DNA of 64,000 nucleotides from Nitrosovibrio sp. Nv4 (GCA_945860135.1 CAMAPK010000004.1:1-64000), one strand, 5' to 3'. Shown: positions 48,701 to 56,719, numbered from the stretch's first letter. Program-made: numbers and translations. Notes: generated by a model from the letters alone, not told the origin.

Positions 48701-50924
48701 TGGTGCAGCCAGTAATCTCGCTGCCAACCTGGTGCTGGGTGGCGGAACCTTGCAATACACGGGTGCGAGCGACTCGACCAACCGCAACTTCACCTTGACT
48801 GCGGGCACTACCTCATCGGTTGATGTGACAGCGAATAACTTGACGCTGGCGGGGGCGAGCACCAATACCACTGGCGCGCTGACCAAGGCGGGCGGCGGCA
48901 CCTTGACGCTGTCGGGTGCCAATCTTTACACAGGTCTGACGACGGTGAGTGCGGGCACGTTGGCCTATGGGGCTGACAATGTAATCAGTACTGGCGCAGT
49001 GACGGTGAATGGCAACACAGCGGTGCTGTCATTGGGCACTCGGAGCGACATCGTGGGTATAGTGACACTGGCCAACGGGGGCAGCATCACGGGCAGTGGC
49101 ACGTTGACGAGCACCGGTGGGTTCGAGATGCAAGAAGGCTCGGTGAGCGCGAAACTGGGCGGTTCGGTGGGGCTGAACAAGACCACCAGCGGCATCGTGA
49201 CCTTGAGCGGCGCGAACACCTACACGGGTGCGACCACCATCAATGCTGGGGTACTGAGCGTGGCGACGATCGGTAACGGCGGCGTGGCAGGGAGTCTTGG
49301 TGCAGCCAGTAATCTCGCTGCCAACCTGGTGCTGGGTGGCGGTACCTTGCAATACACGGGTGCGAGCGATTCGACCAACCGCAACTTCACCTTGACTACG
49401 GGCACTACCTCATCGGTTGATGTGACAGCGAATAACTTGACGCTGACGGGGGCGAGCACCAATACCACTGGCGCGTTGACCAAGGCTGGCGGCGGCACCT
49501 TGACGCTGTCGGGCGCCAATCTTTACACGGGCCTGACGACGGTGGGTGCAGGCACATTGACGCTGGGGCACGCGACCAATACATTGGCTGACATCAGTAC
49601 ACTGACAGTAAATGGAGGTGTACTTGATCTGGGCGGACATACGGACACGGTGGCTGGGGTGCGATTGACCGGCGGCACGATCCAGAATGGCACTCTCACG
49701 AGTACAACGGCCTATGACATGCAGGCTGGTTCAGTAAGTGCGATCCTAGACGGCCTGGCGGGGCTGAACAAGACCACCGCCGGCACCTTGACGCTGTCGG
49801 GCGCCAATCTTTACACGGGCCTGACGACGGTGGGTGCAGGCACATTGACGCTGGGGCACGCGACCAATACATTGGCTGACACCAGTACACTGGCAGTAAG
49901 TGGAGGTGTGCTTGATCTGGGCGGGCATACAGACACGGTAGCTGGGGTGCGGTTGACCGGTGGCACGATCCAGAATGGCACTCTCATGAGTACAACGGCC
50001 TATGACATGCAAGCCGGCTCGGTGAGCGCGATCCTGGGGGGCAGCGGCATTGCACTGAACAAGACCGCTGGCGGCACCGTGGCCTTGAGCGGCACGAACA
50101 CTTACACGGGCGCGACGACGATTAATGCCGGGGTGCTGAGCGTGGCGACGATCGGCGATGGTGGTGTGGCAGGGAACATGGGCGCGGCCAGCAGCGCTGC
50201 TACGAATCTGGTGCTGGGCGGTGGTACCTTGCAATATATGGGTGCGACCGCTTCGACCAATCGCAATTTCACCTTGACCGTGGGTACCACCTCGTCGGTT
50301 GATGTGACGACAGCAGCGACTGATCTGACGCTGGCAGGAGCGAGCAGCAACACCACTGGTGCACTGACCAAACTTGGTGCGGGCACGCTGACCCTCGCTG
50401 GTGCCAATCTTTATACCGGTCTGACCACGGTGGGTGCGGGCACACTGGTTGCTGCCAACACTGCTGCACTTGGTTCAACGTCCAGCGGTACTACGGTAGC
50501 GAGCGGCGCAACCCTTCAGATTGCGAATGTTGCGATCGGCAATGAAGCGGTGACACTGAACGGCACGGGCGTTGGTGCAGGCGGGGCGTTGACCGGCACT
50601 GGCCTGGCCTCGCTCGCAGGGCTTGTTACCCTTGCATCCGCCAGTAGTATTGGTGCTGCAGCCGGAAATACGCTTGCGTTAGGTAGCGTAATTAGTGGAG
50701 CTTACGCGCTCAATATTGTTGGTGGCGGCAATGTCATAGTATTCAACGGATCGGCTCCGACGGTGAGTGTAGCGGCAGCCATCACTACGGTTGTGACACA
50801 AGCGAGCAGCGGTCTTTCTCAACCCCCCCGCTCTGTTATAGACGAGACCGTCGATTCGGATGTATTCCGTATACGGCCGCCTCTTTTGACCGCACTGACG
50901 GGTCCAAGAACGACGACCCGGTAA
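42762..50924 (+). CDS. Giant TpsA exoprotein (filamentous hemagglutinin-like adhesin) with 17 beta-strand repeats
   Basis: The 2720-residue protein has a long N-terminal extension before the signal core (LLIFLVGAQPAYA, cleavage near Ala59). A TPS secretion domain follows (about 60-330) with the NPNG motif at 147-150 (LNPNGVFF). From about residue 603 it is Gly/Thr/Ser-rich and carries 17 copies of an autotransporter-associated motif of the form GTLTLSGANTYTG..TT..AGTL. No translocator barrel is present at the C-terminus, so it depends on a TpsB, surely the upstream gene. It probably forms a long beta-helix fibre on or released from the cell surface. Start choice is uncertain: ATG 42774, 42777 and 42873 are in frame. 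The last 34 codons follow a C7 tract. Confidence 0.9.
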   Translation: MTSEMMGHTKHLINKASLPFSNRISGGYKPAYTLIFPMRLRRYLSRLLIFLVGAQPAYALDLNALPGGGSVAVGSASMVQSDSRLDINQTSQNTSLNWDSFNIGANAQVNFHQPSAASVALNRVAASAGASEIFGQLNANGQVFLLNPNGVFFSQNAQVNVGGLVASTMSLSDADFLAGKYTFFRNGSAAAVINQGTLTAAGGGYIALLAPEVRNEGTITARLGTVALGSGEQITLDFFGDRLVNLAVDQSALRALVENRHLIQADGGTVILAAKAEGDLAATVVNNAGLIRAQSIASVNGAIRLGGGNEGIVSVSGTLDASGQDAGQTGGSIQVLGDKVGLFSNAIINASGDAGGGTVLVGGDFQGNNQNIQNASFNYVDQNAAINADALTNGNGGRVIVWANDATRFYGGITARGGASGGNGGFVETSGKVSLNAQGSVDASAPYGTSGQWLLDPNDITIQTTGSNTNVTTSPNFTTIDDNAIVTTGSIQAALNGGSSVTITVASAGANTQAGNITVANAIGKTAGAAATLTLNAQNDITFNVGANVTSTTGALNFSLNAPGAINTLQTVSLNGGTLTLNATGNVTQTGNIDASTSIVKNGAGTLTLSSANTYTGATTINAGTLVASNATALGTTAGGTTIASGATFDINGVAIGTEAIGVQGTGVGGNGAVTGTGTASLSGSITLANNTTIGGAGTLTLSGVIADGGGNNFSVTKTGMGMLVLSGANTYGTGTTVTQGVLNLQNSSAAGNAGTVTVNDGAAVQLQGNITIARALTLNGSGISTDGALRNISGANIWSGAITLGSASRINSDGGTLTVSGAVGGAGQNLTVGGTGNTTVSSAIGTTTGTLTKAGTGTLTLSGANTYTGVTTVEAGNLTLSGGVAIANTGAVDLSTSGAALTLAASETIGSLAGATGTNVNLGATTLTTGDGSNMAFAGMISGTGSLTKAGAGMLTLSGANTYTGATTINAGTLQVAGGSAIADTSAVVLANVSGAIFDLNGTNEIVGSLAGGGVAGGNVTLGAGTLTAGGNNSATSFTGVLSGTGGLTKVGTGAMTLSGANLYTGLTTVNAGTLALGVSNVLADASTLMVNGGTLSLTGSSDMLAGVQLVSGSITGTTGVLTSASDYDMQAGSVSAILGGAAGLNKTTAGTLTLSGANLFSGGLAIKAGTISGTTSANAFGTGTITLGDSSGSANATLNGGLAGTFANAISVAGGTSGNTLSITNSAASIFSGAVTLNNNLTLAPTLTNLLTLSGGMTGTGNLSISGSGTTAAVTLSTLAVNHTGTITNSGTNTGATTISGGVGANVTAITENSATSALTVSGAVTVGASNKTFTNSNSSGSALLTVSGGVSGTGNLVLHNNSTIANGITFSGAGNINHIGTLTNAGTGSGVTLISKIIDTNVAGVVQNSGTSQLTLSGANTYTGLTTVSAGNLTLSGGAVIANTGAVDLSTSGAALTLSASETIGSLTGVTGTNVNLGATTLTTGGDNSTTAYAGVIGGTGGLTKAGSGTFTLSGANTYSGTTTLSAGTLRAQTDAAALGAGSLTLSGGTLQLAADTATNFGRNTTVSGAVTIESDRVNAGAGVTHTLGTLSIGAQTLTAGHDASVTSGTAGVAFGATTLSATGATFTANAGTLLTLPAITGNTFGFTVNGAGDTAITGIIGTTSGTLTKAGTGMLTLSGANTYTGLTTINGGILRYGVANALATGAVTVNDGGTYDLNGFSDSIGALTVNSGSTGGTVTTGAGTLTLGGNVTSTGGATNATISGNLALGATRTFTTTNAADGLTVLAVVSGAGFGITKAGSGTFTLSGANTYSGTTTLSAGTLAAGDNAAFGTGTLVLNGGAVSALSGSRMLSNAVSLAASSIVGGANDLTFTNTLTNTFAGNPTLTINNSGTTTFGAINLSNTATSRTLTFGGTGNAAVSGVIADGSTAPASSLTMNGMGMLTLLGNNTYRGVTTINAGVLSVATIGNGGVAGNLGAASNLAANLVLGGGTLQYTGASDSTNRNFTLTAGTTSSVDVTANNLTLAGASTNTTGALTKAGGGTLTLSGANLYTGLTTVSAGTLAYGADNVISTGAVTVNGNTAVLSLGTRSDIVGIVTLANGGSITGSGTLTSTGGFEMQEGSVSAKLGGSVGLNKTTSGIVTLSGANTYTGATTINAGVLSVATIGNGGVAGSLGAASNLAANLVLGGGTLQYTGASDSTNRNFTLTTGTTSSVDVTANNLTLTGASTNTTGALTKAGGGTLTLSGANLYTGLTTVGAGTLTLGHATNTLADISTLTVNGGVLDLGGHTDTVAGVRLTGGTIQNGTLTSTTAYDMQAGSVSAILDGLAGLNKTTAGTLTLSGANLYTGLTTVGAGTLTLGHATNTLADTSTLAVSGGVLDLGGHTDTVAGVRLTGGTIQNGTLMSTTAYDMQAGSVSAILGGSGIALNKTAGGTVALSGTNTYTGATTINAGVLSVATIGDGGVAGNMGAASSAATNLVLGGGTLQYMGATASTNRNFTLTVGTTSSVDVTTAATDLTLAGASSNTTGALTKLGAGTLTLAGANLYTGLTTVGAGTLVAANTAALGSTSSGTTVASGATLQIANVAIGNEAVTLNGTGVGAGGALTGTGLASLAGLVTLASASSIGAAAGNTLALGSVISGAYALNIVGGGNVIVFNGSAPTVSVAAAITTVVTQASSGLSQPPRSVIDETVDSDVFRIRPPLLTALTGPRTTTR
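48648..48960 (+). repeat. Internal tpsA duplication, unit R copy 1
   Basis: This roughly 310-base stretch recurs at about 49249-49550 with only scattered substitutions, and again, more diverged, near 50130-50430. It encodes the segment from GVLSVATIGNGGVAG to one full beta-strand repeat. Confidence 0.85.
49249..49550 (+). repeat. Internal tpsA duplication, unit R copy 2
   Basis: Copy 2 of the unit at 48648-48960, offset by about 600 bases. Differences are mostly silent or single-residue (for example NLGAAS to SLGAAS). Confidence 0.85.
49493..49780 (+). repeat. Internal tpsA tandem duplication, unit S copy 1
   Basis: A 288-base (96-codon) unit is followed directly by a second copy starting at 49781. 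The first hundred or so bases of the two copies are identical, which implies a recent duplication. The unit encodes one beta-strand repeat plus a spacer with GHATNTLAD and DLGGHTDTVAGVRL. Confidence 0.88.
49781..50036 (+). repeat. Internal tpsA tandem duplication, unit S copy 2
   Basis: Second copy of the 288-base unit; its 3' end has diverged more than its 5' end and joins the next repeat near 50040. Confidence 0.85.
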
Positions 50925-51185
50925 TCTCGCCCCCGGGCTATGTGTCAGTGGCTGCAGAATGCTGCGTGCAGGCCACAACAGATTGATAGTTTGGGCACAC
51001 CTGCTTCTGTTGCCCGCTTGCCCTTAATGCGTTGCCACCTCCTCCGGATGTGTTGCCAAGCTTGGGTCACCGAATGTGGTGATCTCGACCCGGATGAGTG
51101 TTATCAGTTGCGGGATCAGCTTGCCATTCACATCCGGGGCTGTGAGTTGCGGGCACTGATGCTCCGGTGGGTGTACAAGAAACCT

Positions 51186-51896
51186 TCACTCCCCCAGATA
51201 AGCGTGCCGCACTTTCTCGTTGCTCAGCAATGCTTTTGCCTCATCGTGCAACGTGATCAGACCGCTCTCCAGCACATAGCCGCGGTGGCTGGTTTCCAGC
51301 GCGAGCTTGGCGTTCTGTTCCACCAGCAGGATGGTGACGCCTTCCGCCGCGATGGCGCGGATGGTTTCAAAAATCTTCTGCACCATCAGCGGCGCCAATC
51401 CCATGCTGGGTTCGTCCAGCAGCAACAGTCGCGGGCGCGACATCAATGCGCGGCCGATGGCGAGCATCTGCTGTTCGCCGCCCGACAGGGTTCCGGCCGC
51501 CTGATGGCTGCGTTCCTGCAAGCGCGGGAAGCGCGCATAAACCCGTTGCATGTCGGCAACTATCTCTGTGGTATCGTCGCGGCAATAAGCACCCATGTGC
51601 AGGTTTTCTTCCACCGTCAGCCGCCCGAAAATTCCGCGTCCTTCCGGCACCAGCACCAGTCCTTTCCTGACCAGTTGATGCGTAGGCTGGTGGCTGATGG
51701 AATGTCCCTGATAATGCATCGTGCCACCTGCCGGGCGTTCCAGACCGGCCAGCGCGCGCAGCGTGGTGGATTTTCCCGCACCGTTGGCACCGATCAGCGC
51801 GACCAGTTCACCTTCGCGGATTTCCAGATCGATGCCCTTGACTGCATTGATGCCACCGTAGGAAACTTTCAAGCCGCGCACTTCCAGCAGGTTCAT
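51186..51896 (-). CDS. livF: Branched-chain amino acid ABC transporter ATP-binding protein LivF
   Basis: The 236-residue ATPase has Walker A GANGAGKST, the signature LSGGEQQMLAIGRAL and Walker B LLLDEPSMGLAP, the typical LivF pattern. It pairs with LivG to drive the LivHM permease. Its start overlaps the livG stop by four bases. It is the last gene of a livJ-H-M-G-F operon. The downstream 261 bases to tpsA hold no supported gene. Confidence 0.95.
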   Translation of the reverse strand: MNLLEVRGLKVSYGGINAVKGIDLEIREGELVALIGANGAGKSTTLRALAGLERPAGGTMHYQGHSISHQPTHQLVRKGLVLVPEGRGIFGRLTVEENLHMGAYCRDDTTEIVADMQRVYARFPRLQERSHQAAGTLSGGEQQMLAIGRALMSRPRLLLLDEPSMGLAPLMVQKIFETIRAIAAEGVTILLVEQNAKLALETSHRGYVLESGLITLHDEAKALLSNEKVRHAYLGE

Positions 51897-52690
51897 GCCA
51901 TGGCTCCGCCCAGGTAGGCCTCGATCACGGCGGGATTGCGCTGCACTTCAGCGGGAATACCTTCCGCAATTTTCTTGCCGTAATCCAGCACCGCCACCCG
52001 ATCGCACAATCCCATCACCAGTTTCACGTCATGCTCGATCAGCAGAATCGTCACGCCGTCGCGGCGTATGTTCTCAAGCAGTTGTCTCAGCGCGGCGGTT
52101 TCGGTCGCATTCATGCCGGCAGCAGGTTCGTCCAGCGCCAGTAGTTTTGGTTCGGTGGCAAGCGCGCGCGCAATTTCCAGGCGGCGCTGATCGCCGTATG
52201 ACAGGTTTTTCGCCAGCATCTGTGCGTGATGACCGACGCCGGTATAGTCGAGCAGTTCTTTTGCGCGCTGCCTGATCGCGCTTTCTTCGGCACGGGTTTT
52301 CTGGTCGCGCAGGATCGCGCCGAACACACCGGCATGGGTGCGCACATTCCTTCCCACCATCACGTTCTCCAGCGCAGTCATGTTGGCGAACAGGCGGATG
52401 TTCTGAAAAGTCCGGGCGATGCCGGCTTGCGCCACTTCGTGGGGTTTCTTGCCGGCGAGGCTGATGCCGGCAAACGAAATCGTGCCGCCGTCGGCGCGGT
52501 AGAGGCCGGTGAGCAGATTGAACAGCGTGGTCTTGCCGGCGCCATTGGGGCCGATCAGACCGTAGATTTCGTTGCGGCGGATGGTGAGGGATACATCCGT
52601 CAGCGCCGCCAGTCCGCCGAATTGCTTGCTGATAGCGGCAGCCTGCAACAGCAGATCGGTTTCAGCAGGCAGCGGTATCGTGTTAATCAT
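51893..52690 (-). CDS. livG: Branched-chain amino acid ABC transporter ATP-binding protein LivG
   Basis: The 265-residue ATPase shows Walker A GPNGAGKTT, signature LSYGDQRRLEIARAL and Walker B LLALDEPAAGMN, the last being typical of LivG. The C-terminal VLDYGKKIAEGIP and VIEAYLG segments are also conserved. ATG 52690 is chosen; TTG 52699 would add three residues. It overlaps the livM end by eight bases, so translation is probably coupled. Confidence 0.95.
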   Translation of the reverse strand: MINTIPLPAETDLLLQAAAISKQFGGLAALTDVSLTIRRNEIYGLIGPNGAGKTTLFNLLTGLYRADGGTISFAGISLAGKKPHEVAQAGIARTFQNIRLFANMTALENVMVGRNVRTHAGVFGAILRDQKTRAEESAIRQRAKELLDYTGVGHHAQMLAKNLSYGDQRRLEIARALATEPKLLALDEPAAGMNATETAALRQLLENIRRDGVTILLIEHDVKLVMGLCDRVAVLDYGKKIAEGIPAEVQRNPAVIEAYLGGAMA

Positions 52691-53768
52691 GGCGGGCAAA
52701 TTCGCGTCGTCGTACCGGCGAAGGCCACAGACCTGCGGGGCGCAGCAGCATGATCAGCACCATCGCCAGACCGAGCAGCAGCAGGCGCAAATCGGATGGA
52801 TCGACAATCACGCGCCCGAACAGCGCTTCCTCCAGCGGACCGATATAGCGCAGCGCTTCCGGCAGTATCGACAGCAGCACTGCGCCGAGGATCACGCCGG
52901 GAATGTGGCCCATGCCGCCCAGCACCACCATGCACAGAATCATGATCGATTCCGTCAGATGAAAACTTTCCGGACTGACGAATCCCTGAAAACCCGCGAA
53001 CAGGCCGCCGGAAACGCCGCCGAAACTTGCGCCCATGGCGAATGCCAGCAGCTTGACGTTGCGGGTGTTGATGCCCATCGCTTGCGCCGCCACTTCGTCT
53101 TCCCGCACCGCCACCCAGGCGCGGCCGATGCGCGAATTTTCCAGGCGAATGGAAATGAAAATGATCAGCAGCGCCAATGCCAGGAACAGATAATAGTAGT
53201 TGTGCACCGAAGAGAAGGTGATGCCCAGGAACTGATGAGTGCGGCTGAGAGAGAACTCGCCCAGCATGATCGGGTCGATCATGTTCACCCCTTGCGGGCC
53301 GTTGGTGATATTGACCGGCGCATTCAGATTGTTGAGAAAAATGCGGATGATTTCGCCGAAACCCAGCGTGACGATGGCGAGATAATCCCCGCGCAGACGC
53401 AGCGTTGGTGCGCCCAGCAATACCCCGAACATGCAGGCGACCAATGCGCCCAGCGGCAGCAGCGTCCAGAATGGCAGATGCAGCCCGAAATGCGGCGAGG
53501 CCAGCAAGGCATACAGATAAGCGCCGACGGCGAAAAACGCGATATAGCCCAGATCCAGCAGGCCGGCAAAACCCACCACGATATTGAGTCCCAGCGCCAG
53601 CATGATGTAGAGCAGGGTGTGGTCGAGTATCCGCACCCAGGAACGACCCAGCGCCGCATCGGTGACAAAAGGCAGCAGCACCAGTGCGGCGCCGATCAGT
53701 GCGAACCCCAGCCATACGGCATACGGCTCGCGTTTGAATTTGCGCCAGTGGGTCAGTAAATCATTCAT
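52683..53768 (-). CDS. livM: Branched-chain amino acid ABC transporter permease LivM
   Basis: The 361-residue integral membrane protein has repeated hydrophobic segments and the LivM-type conserved GLLDLGYIAFFAVGAY and LRLRGDYLAIVTLGFGEIIR stretches. An RVGRAWVA-like EAA loop is seen as RIGRAWVAVREDEVAAQAMG. It partners LivH. It starts one base after the livH stop. A reading frame of similar length on the same strand (52687-53715) is only a shadow. Confidence 0.94.
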   Translation of the reverse strand: MNDLLTHWRKFKREPYAVWLGFALIGAALVLLPFVTDAALGRSWVRILDHTLLYIMLALGLNIVVGFAGLLDLGYIAFFAVGAYLYALLASPHFGLHLPFWTLLPLGALVACMFGVLLGAPTLRLRGDYLAIVTLGFGEIIRIFLNNLNAPVNITNGPQGVNMIDPIMLGEFSLSRTHQFLGITFSSVHNYYYLFLALALLIIFISIRLENSRIGRAWVAVREDEVAAQAMGINTRNVKLLAFAMGASFGGVSGGLFAGFQGFVSPESFHLTESIMILCMVVLGGMGHIPGVILGAVLLSILPEALRYIGPLEEALFGRVIVDPSDLRLLLLGLAMVLIMLLRPAGLWPSPVRRREFARHD

Positions 53769-53769
53769 G

Positions 53770-54693
53770 CTATGCCCGCTCAGTCGTGCGTTCGCCGAGC
53801 AGTCCAGAGGGACGGAACACCAGCACCAGGATCAGCACGAAAAATGCGAACACATCCTGATAATGACTGCCGAGTACGCCGCCGGTAAGCGGTCCGATGT
53901 AACCCGCGCCCAGACTTTCGATCACCCCCAGCAGCAACCCTCCCAGCATGGCGCCGCCAAGATTGCCGATGCCGCCGAGAACCGCGGCGGAGAATGCTTT
54001 CAGTCCCAGCAGAAAGCCCATGTAATAATGTGCCAGGCCGTAGTAAGCGCTGACCATCAGGCCCGCTACGGCGGCCAGCGCCGAGCCGATGATAAAGGTA
54101 GCGGAAATGACGCTGTTGACATTCACTCCCATCAACCCCGCGACTTCCGGGTTTTGCGCGGTGGCGCGCATGGCGCGCCCCAGCCGGGTTCTTTTCACCA
54201 GAAAAATCAATCCCGCCATGATGGCCGTTGCCAGCAGGAAAATGAAAATCTGCAAGAGGGTAATGCTTGCGCCGGCAATGACATAAGCATCGTTCGGCAG
54301 CAGCGGCGGGAAAGCAATGTATTGCCGTCCCCAGATGATCATGGCGAGATTCTGCAACACGATCGACACACCAATCGCGGTAATCAGTGGTGCCAGACGC
54401 GGGGCATGGCGCAGCGGACGATAGGCGACGCGCTCGATGCCGTAGCCCAGCAGCATGCAGGCGGGAATGGCGATCAACAGACCCATCAGCACGATAACCG
54501 GCCCCGGCAGAGCGATGCCAGTCAAGGCATGAATCACTGCCAGCGCCACCATTGCGCCGATCATCACGACTTCACCGTGGGCGAAATTGATCAGGCCGAG
54601 GATGCCGTAGACCATGGTGTAGCCGAGCGCAACCAGCGCATAGATGCTGCCCAGAACCAGGCCGTTGATGATCTGCTGAAGGAAAATATCCAC
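53770..54693 (-). CDS. livH: Branched-chain amino acid ABC transporter permease LivH
   Basis: The 307-residue permease begins IFLQQIINGLVLGSIYALVALG, the diagnostic LivH N-terminus, and has the GLINFAHGEVVMIGAM and RAMRATAQNPEVAGLMGVN segments. Eight or so membrane helices are expected. It follows the substrate-binding lipoprotein gene by 115 bases and forms one transcription unit with livM, livG and livF. Confidence 0.95.
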   Translation of the reverse strand: MDIFLQQIINGLVLGSIYALVALGYTMVYGILGLINFAHGEVVMIGAMVALAVIHALTGIALPGPVIVLMGLLIAIPACMLLGYGIERVAYRPLRHAPRLAPLITAIGVSIVLQNLAMIIWGRQYIAFPPLLPNDAYVIAGASITLLQIFIFLLATAIMAGLIFLVKRTRLGRAMRATAQNPEVAGLMGVNVNSVISATFIIGSALAAVAGLMVSAYYGLAHYYMGFLLGLKAFSAAVLGGIGNLGGAMLGGLLLGVIESLGAGYIGPLTGGVLGSHYQDVFAFFVLILVLVFRPSGLLGERTTERA

Positions 54694-54808
54694 GGGCGGA
54701 GGTCAGCCAGGAGAAGGCCGGATTAAACCGTGGTTAACGCGAATGTCCATGGATTGCAGGGTGAGGTAGGTTCTGCTCGCACCAGCCAGATGTCATGTTG
54801 GAAGGGTT

Positions 54809-56020
54809 TTATCCGCGCTCATCCGCGATCGGCACAGCAGCGGTGGACGCGGGTTCGGCCGGCGCGCTGGACAGCGTTTCCGCCACCTCCCATTTGCCGT
54901 TTCTCACCCGATAAAATGTAATTGCACCCGCTTTCAAATCGCCTCTTTCATCAAACACGATTCTGGCAGTGACGCCGTGGTGATCTGTTTTTGCCAGTTC
55001 CGGCAGGTATTTTTCCGGTTTCACCGAATCGGCGCGCTTCATCGCTTCGATCATGATATTGACCGCATCGTAGCAGAACGGTGCGTAGAGTTGAATTTCC
55101 CTATTGTACTTGGCTCGGTATTTATCGCGAAAGGCGATACCGCTGGGCATCTTCTCGAGCGGGACGCCGGGCAGCGAGCCATAAGCGCCTTCCGCTGCAT
55201 CTCCCGCCAGCTTGATGAACTCCGGGGTATAGACGCCGTCGCCGCCGAGAAACTGGGCGGTGATGCCGAGTGATCTGACCTGCCGCATCAGCGGCCCACC
55301 CTGCGGATCCATTCCGCCGAAGAACAGCACATCGGGCTGCTTGCCTTTGATCGCGGTCAGAATGGCGCGAAAATCGGTCGATTTGTCGGTGGTGAATTCG
55401 CGTGCCACGATAATCCCGCCGTTGGCCATGACCGATTTTTCGAATTCGTCGGCGAGCCCCTGGCCGTAGGCGGTGCGGTCGTCGATGATGGCGATTCTTT
55501 TTGCGGCCAGATTCCTGGTGGCGAACTGGCCCAGCAGTTTGCCTTGCTGTACATCATTGGCCATGGTGCGGAACGCCGACTTGAAACCTTGCTGGGTATA
55601 CTTGGGATTGGTTGCGGAAGGCGAAATCTGCGGAATGCCCGCGTCATGATAAACACGGGATGCCGGAATAGTGGTGCCGGAATTGAGGTGGCCAATCATG
55701 CCGTTTATTTCCGCATCCGCCAGCTTATGCGCGACGATGGTACCGTTCTTGGGATCGGCTTGATCGTCCTCGCTCAGAAGCTGGAACCGGATCTTCTGTC
55801 CGCCGATGACGATGCCCGCTGCATTTGCTTCTTCGATTGCCAGCCTGACCCCATTCTCATTGTCTTTGCCGATATGTGCCTGGGTACCGGTGAGCGGTGC
55901 GGCATGGCCGATTTTTACCAGAAGTTCACCCACCTTGGGCAGGGGCAAGGTTTCCTTGCAGCCGGAAAGAACGAGAATGGCAGCCGCAAGGCCAAAACTG
56001 AATCGTCCGGAAAATTTCAT
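54809..56020 (-). CDS. livJ: Branched-chain amino acid ABC transporter substrate-binding lipoprotein
   Basis: The 403-residue periplasmic binding protein carries a lipoprotein signal peptide with lipobox LSGC; Cys21 would be lipidated. The mature part has the Leu/Ile/Val-binding fold (VKIGHAAPLTGTQAHIGKDNENG, split here by conserved residues, and AFRTMANDVQQG). It ends in an Ala/Pro-rich tail. E. coli LivJ is soluble; membrane anchoring is a difference. Substrate could be any branched-chain or related amino acid. As first gene of the liv operon it is preceded by a 167-base gap to tRNA-Ala. Confidence 0.9.
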   Translation of the reverse strand: MKFSGRFSFGLAAAILVLSGCKETLPLPKVGELLVKIGHAAPLTGTQAHIGKDNENGVRLAIEEANAAGIVIGGQKIRFQLLSEDDQADPKNGTIVAHKLADAEINGMIGHLNSGTTIPASRVYHDAGIPQISPSATNPKYTQQGFKSAFRTMANDVQQGKLLGQFATRNLAAKRIAIIDDRTAYGQGLADEFEKSVMANGGIIVAREFTTDKSTDFRAILTAIKGKQPDVLFFGGMDPQGGPLMRQVRSLGITAQFLGGDGVYTPEFIKLAGDAAEGAYGSLPGVPLEKMPSGIAFRDKYRAKYNREIQLYAPFCYDAVNIMIEAMKRADSVKPEKYLPELAKTDHHGVTARIVFDERGDLKAGAITFYRVRNGKWEVAETLSSAPAEPASTAAVPIADERG

Positions 56021-56187
56021 GAAATCCTCTTGTCTGAATCGCGGATTCCTACGGGGGATCGGGCTGCAGCGCTAGATATGTTCGACAACGGTGCCGGACA
56101 AAGACCGACGCAAAGGATTATCCGCAGCCGCTGCGGCAATGTCAATTTTACGCTGCCGTTTTTTGTGTATAGAATACGCCGTCATGT

Positions 56188-56263
<76 letters not shown>

Positions 56264-56487
56264 CTTACCACTCCAAGGCAGTCCGCAAAACTCGCGCGCG
56301 CAAGAAAGATTTAAGCCGACCAAAATGAGCTGTCGGCTGTGTCGCATATTAAAACAGAAAAGTGCGAACAACGAGGTATGCGTAAAGCATGGTTTGGCCA
56401 ACTGACCGCCCGCTGGGCGGCACAGTTGTAATTTATGCTGAATGCTTCAGGCTAACGGCACAGGAAAGCAATAACAAGGCAATTGCT

Positions 56488-56518
56488 AAAACAGATGTCG
56501 TGGGTTGTCTGTTTTTTT
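56488..56518. terminator. Possible bidirectional terminator
   Basis: AAAACAGA and TCTGTTTT form a perfect 8-base stem around a 12-base loop, followed by more T. Read leftward it lies 45 bases after the small membrane ORF stop and could end its transcript. The stem is AU-rich, so strength is uncertain. Confidence 0.45.
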
Positions 56519-56560
56519 AAATGTATTGGCGAGCATGGCAATAGCCGATATTTGAAGCGA

Positions 56561-56656
56561 CTACATCACCATGAACCATCGATTAAAGAGCCCGAAGCTT
56601 GATATTGTCACCATGACTATCGTGGTCATGATCACTAGGGTCCAATCTATTTTCAT
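56561..56656 (-). CDS. 31-residue single-span membrane peptide
   Basis: The ORF encodes 31 residues beginning MKIDWTLVIMTTIVMV and ending NRWFMVM. Residues 5-24 form one hydrophobic helix, with Arg26 after it. AAGGAG lies eight bases before the ATG, and a sigma70-like promoter is found at 56720-56748. This combination is unlikely by chance in a non-coding gap. The product is not recognised. It could be a small regulatory subunit of a membrane complex or a toxin-like peptide; no partner gene is adjacent. Confidence 0.62.
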   Translation of the reverse strand: MKIDWTLVIMTTIVMVTISSFGLFNRWFMVM

Positions 56657-56719
56657 CACTATCTCTCCTTTTGCGGGTTGGCGGACTCAAGTCAGAAATG
56701 TAATTCCCATAATAATGAC

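Noticed and set aside
43988..50407. Many long minus-strand reading frames inside tpsA (for example 46145-46963 and 47915-48619), rich in Pro, Val and Ala
   Set aside because: They are the mirror of Gly/Thr/Ser-rich codons in the real gene, lack ribosome sites and resemble no protein.
50940..51185. Start of a 325-codon rightward frame after tpsA
   Set aside because: Most of it is antisense to livF. The first 80 codons are Cys/Leu-rich and unrecognised, with no ribosome site. They could be a remnant but cannot be supported.
52687..53715. 342-codon frame on the same strand as livM
   Set aside because: livM in the other frame has clear permease motifs; this frame is Arg/Gly/Ala-rich and has no membrane helices.
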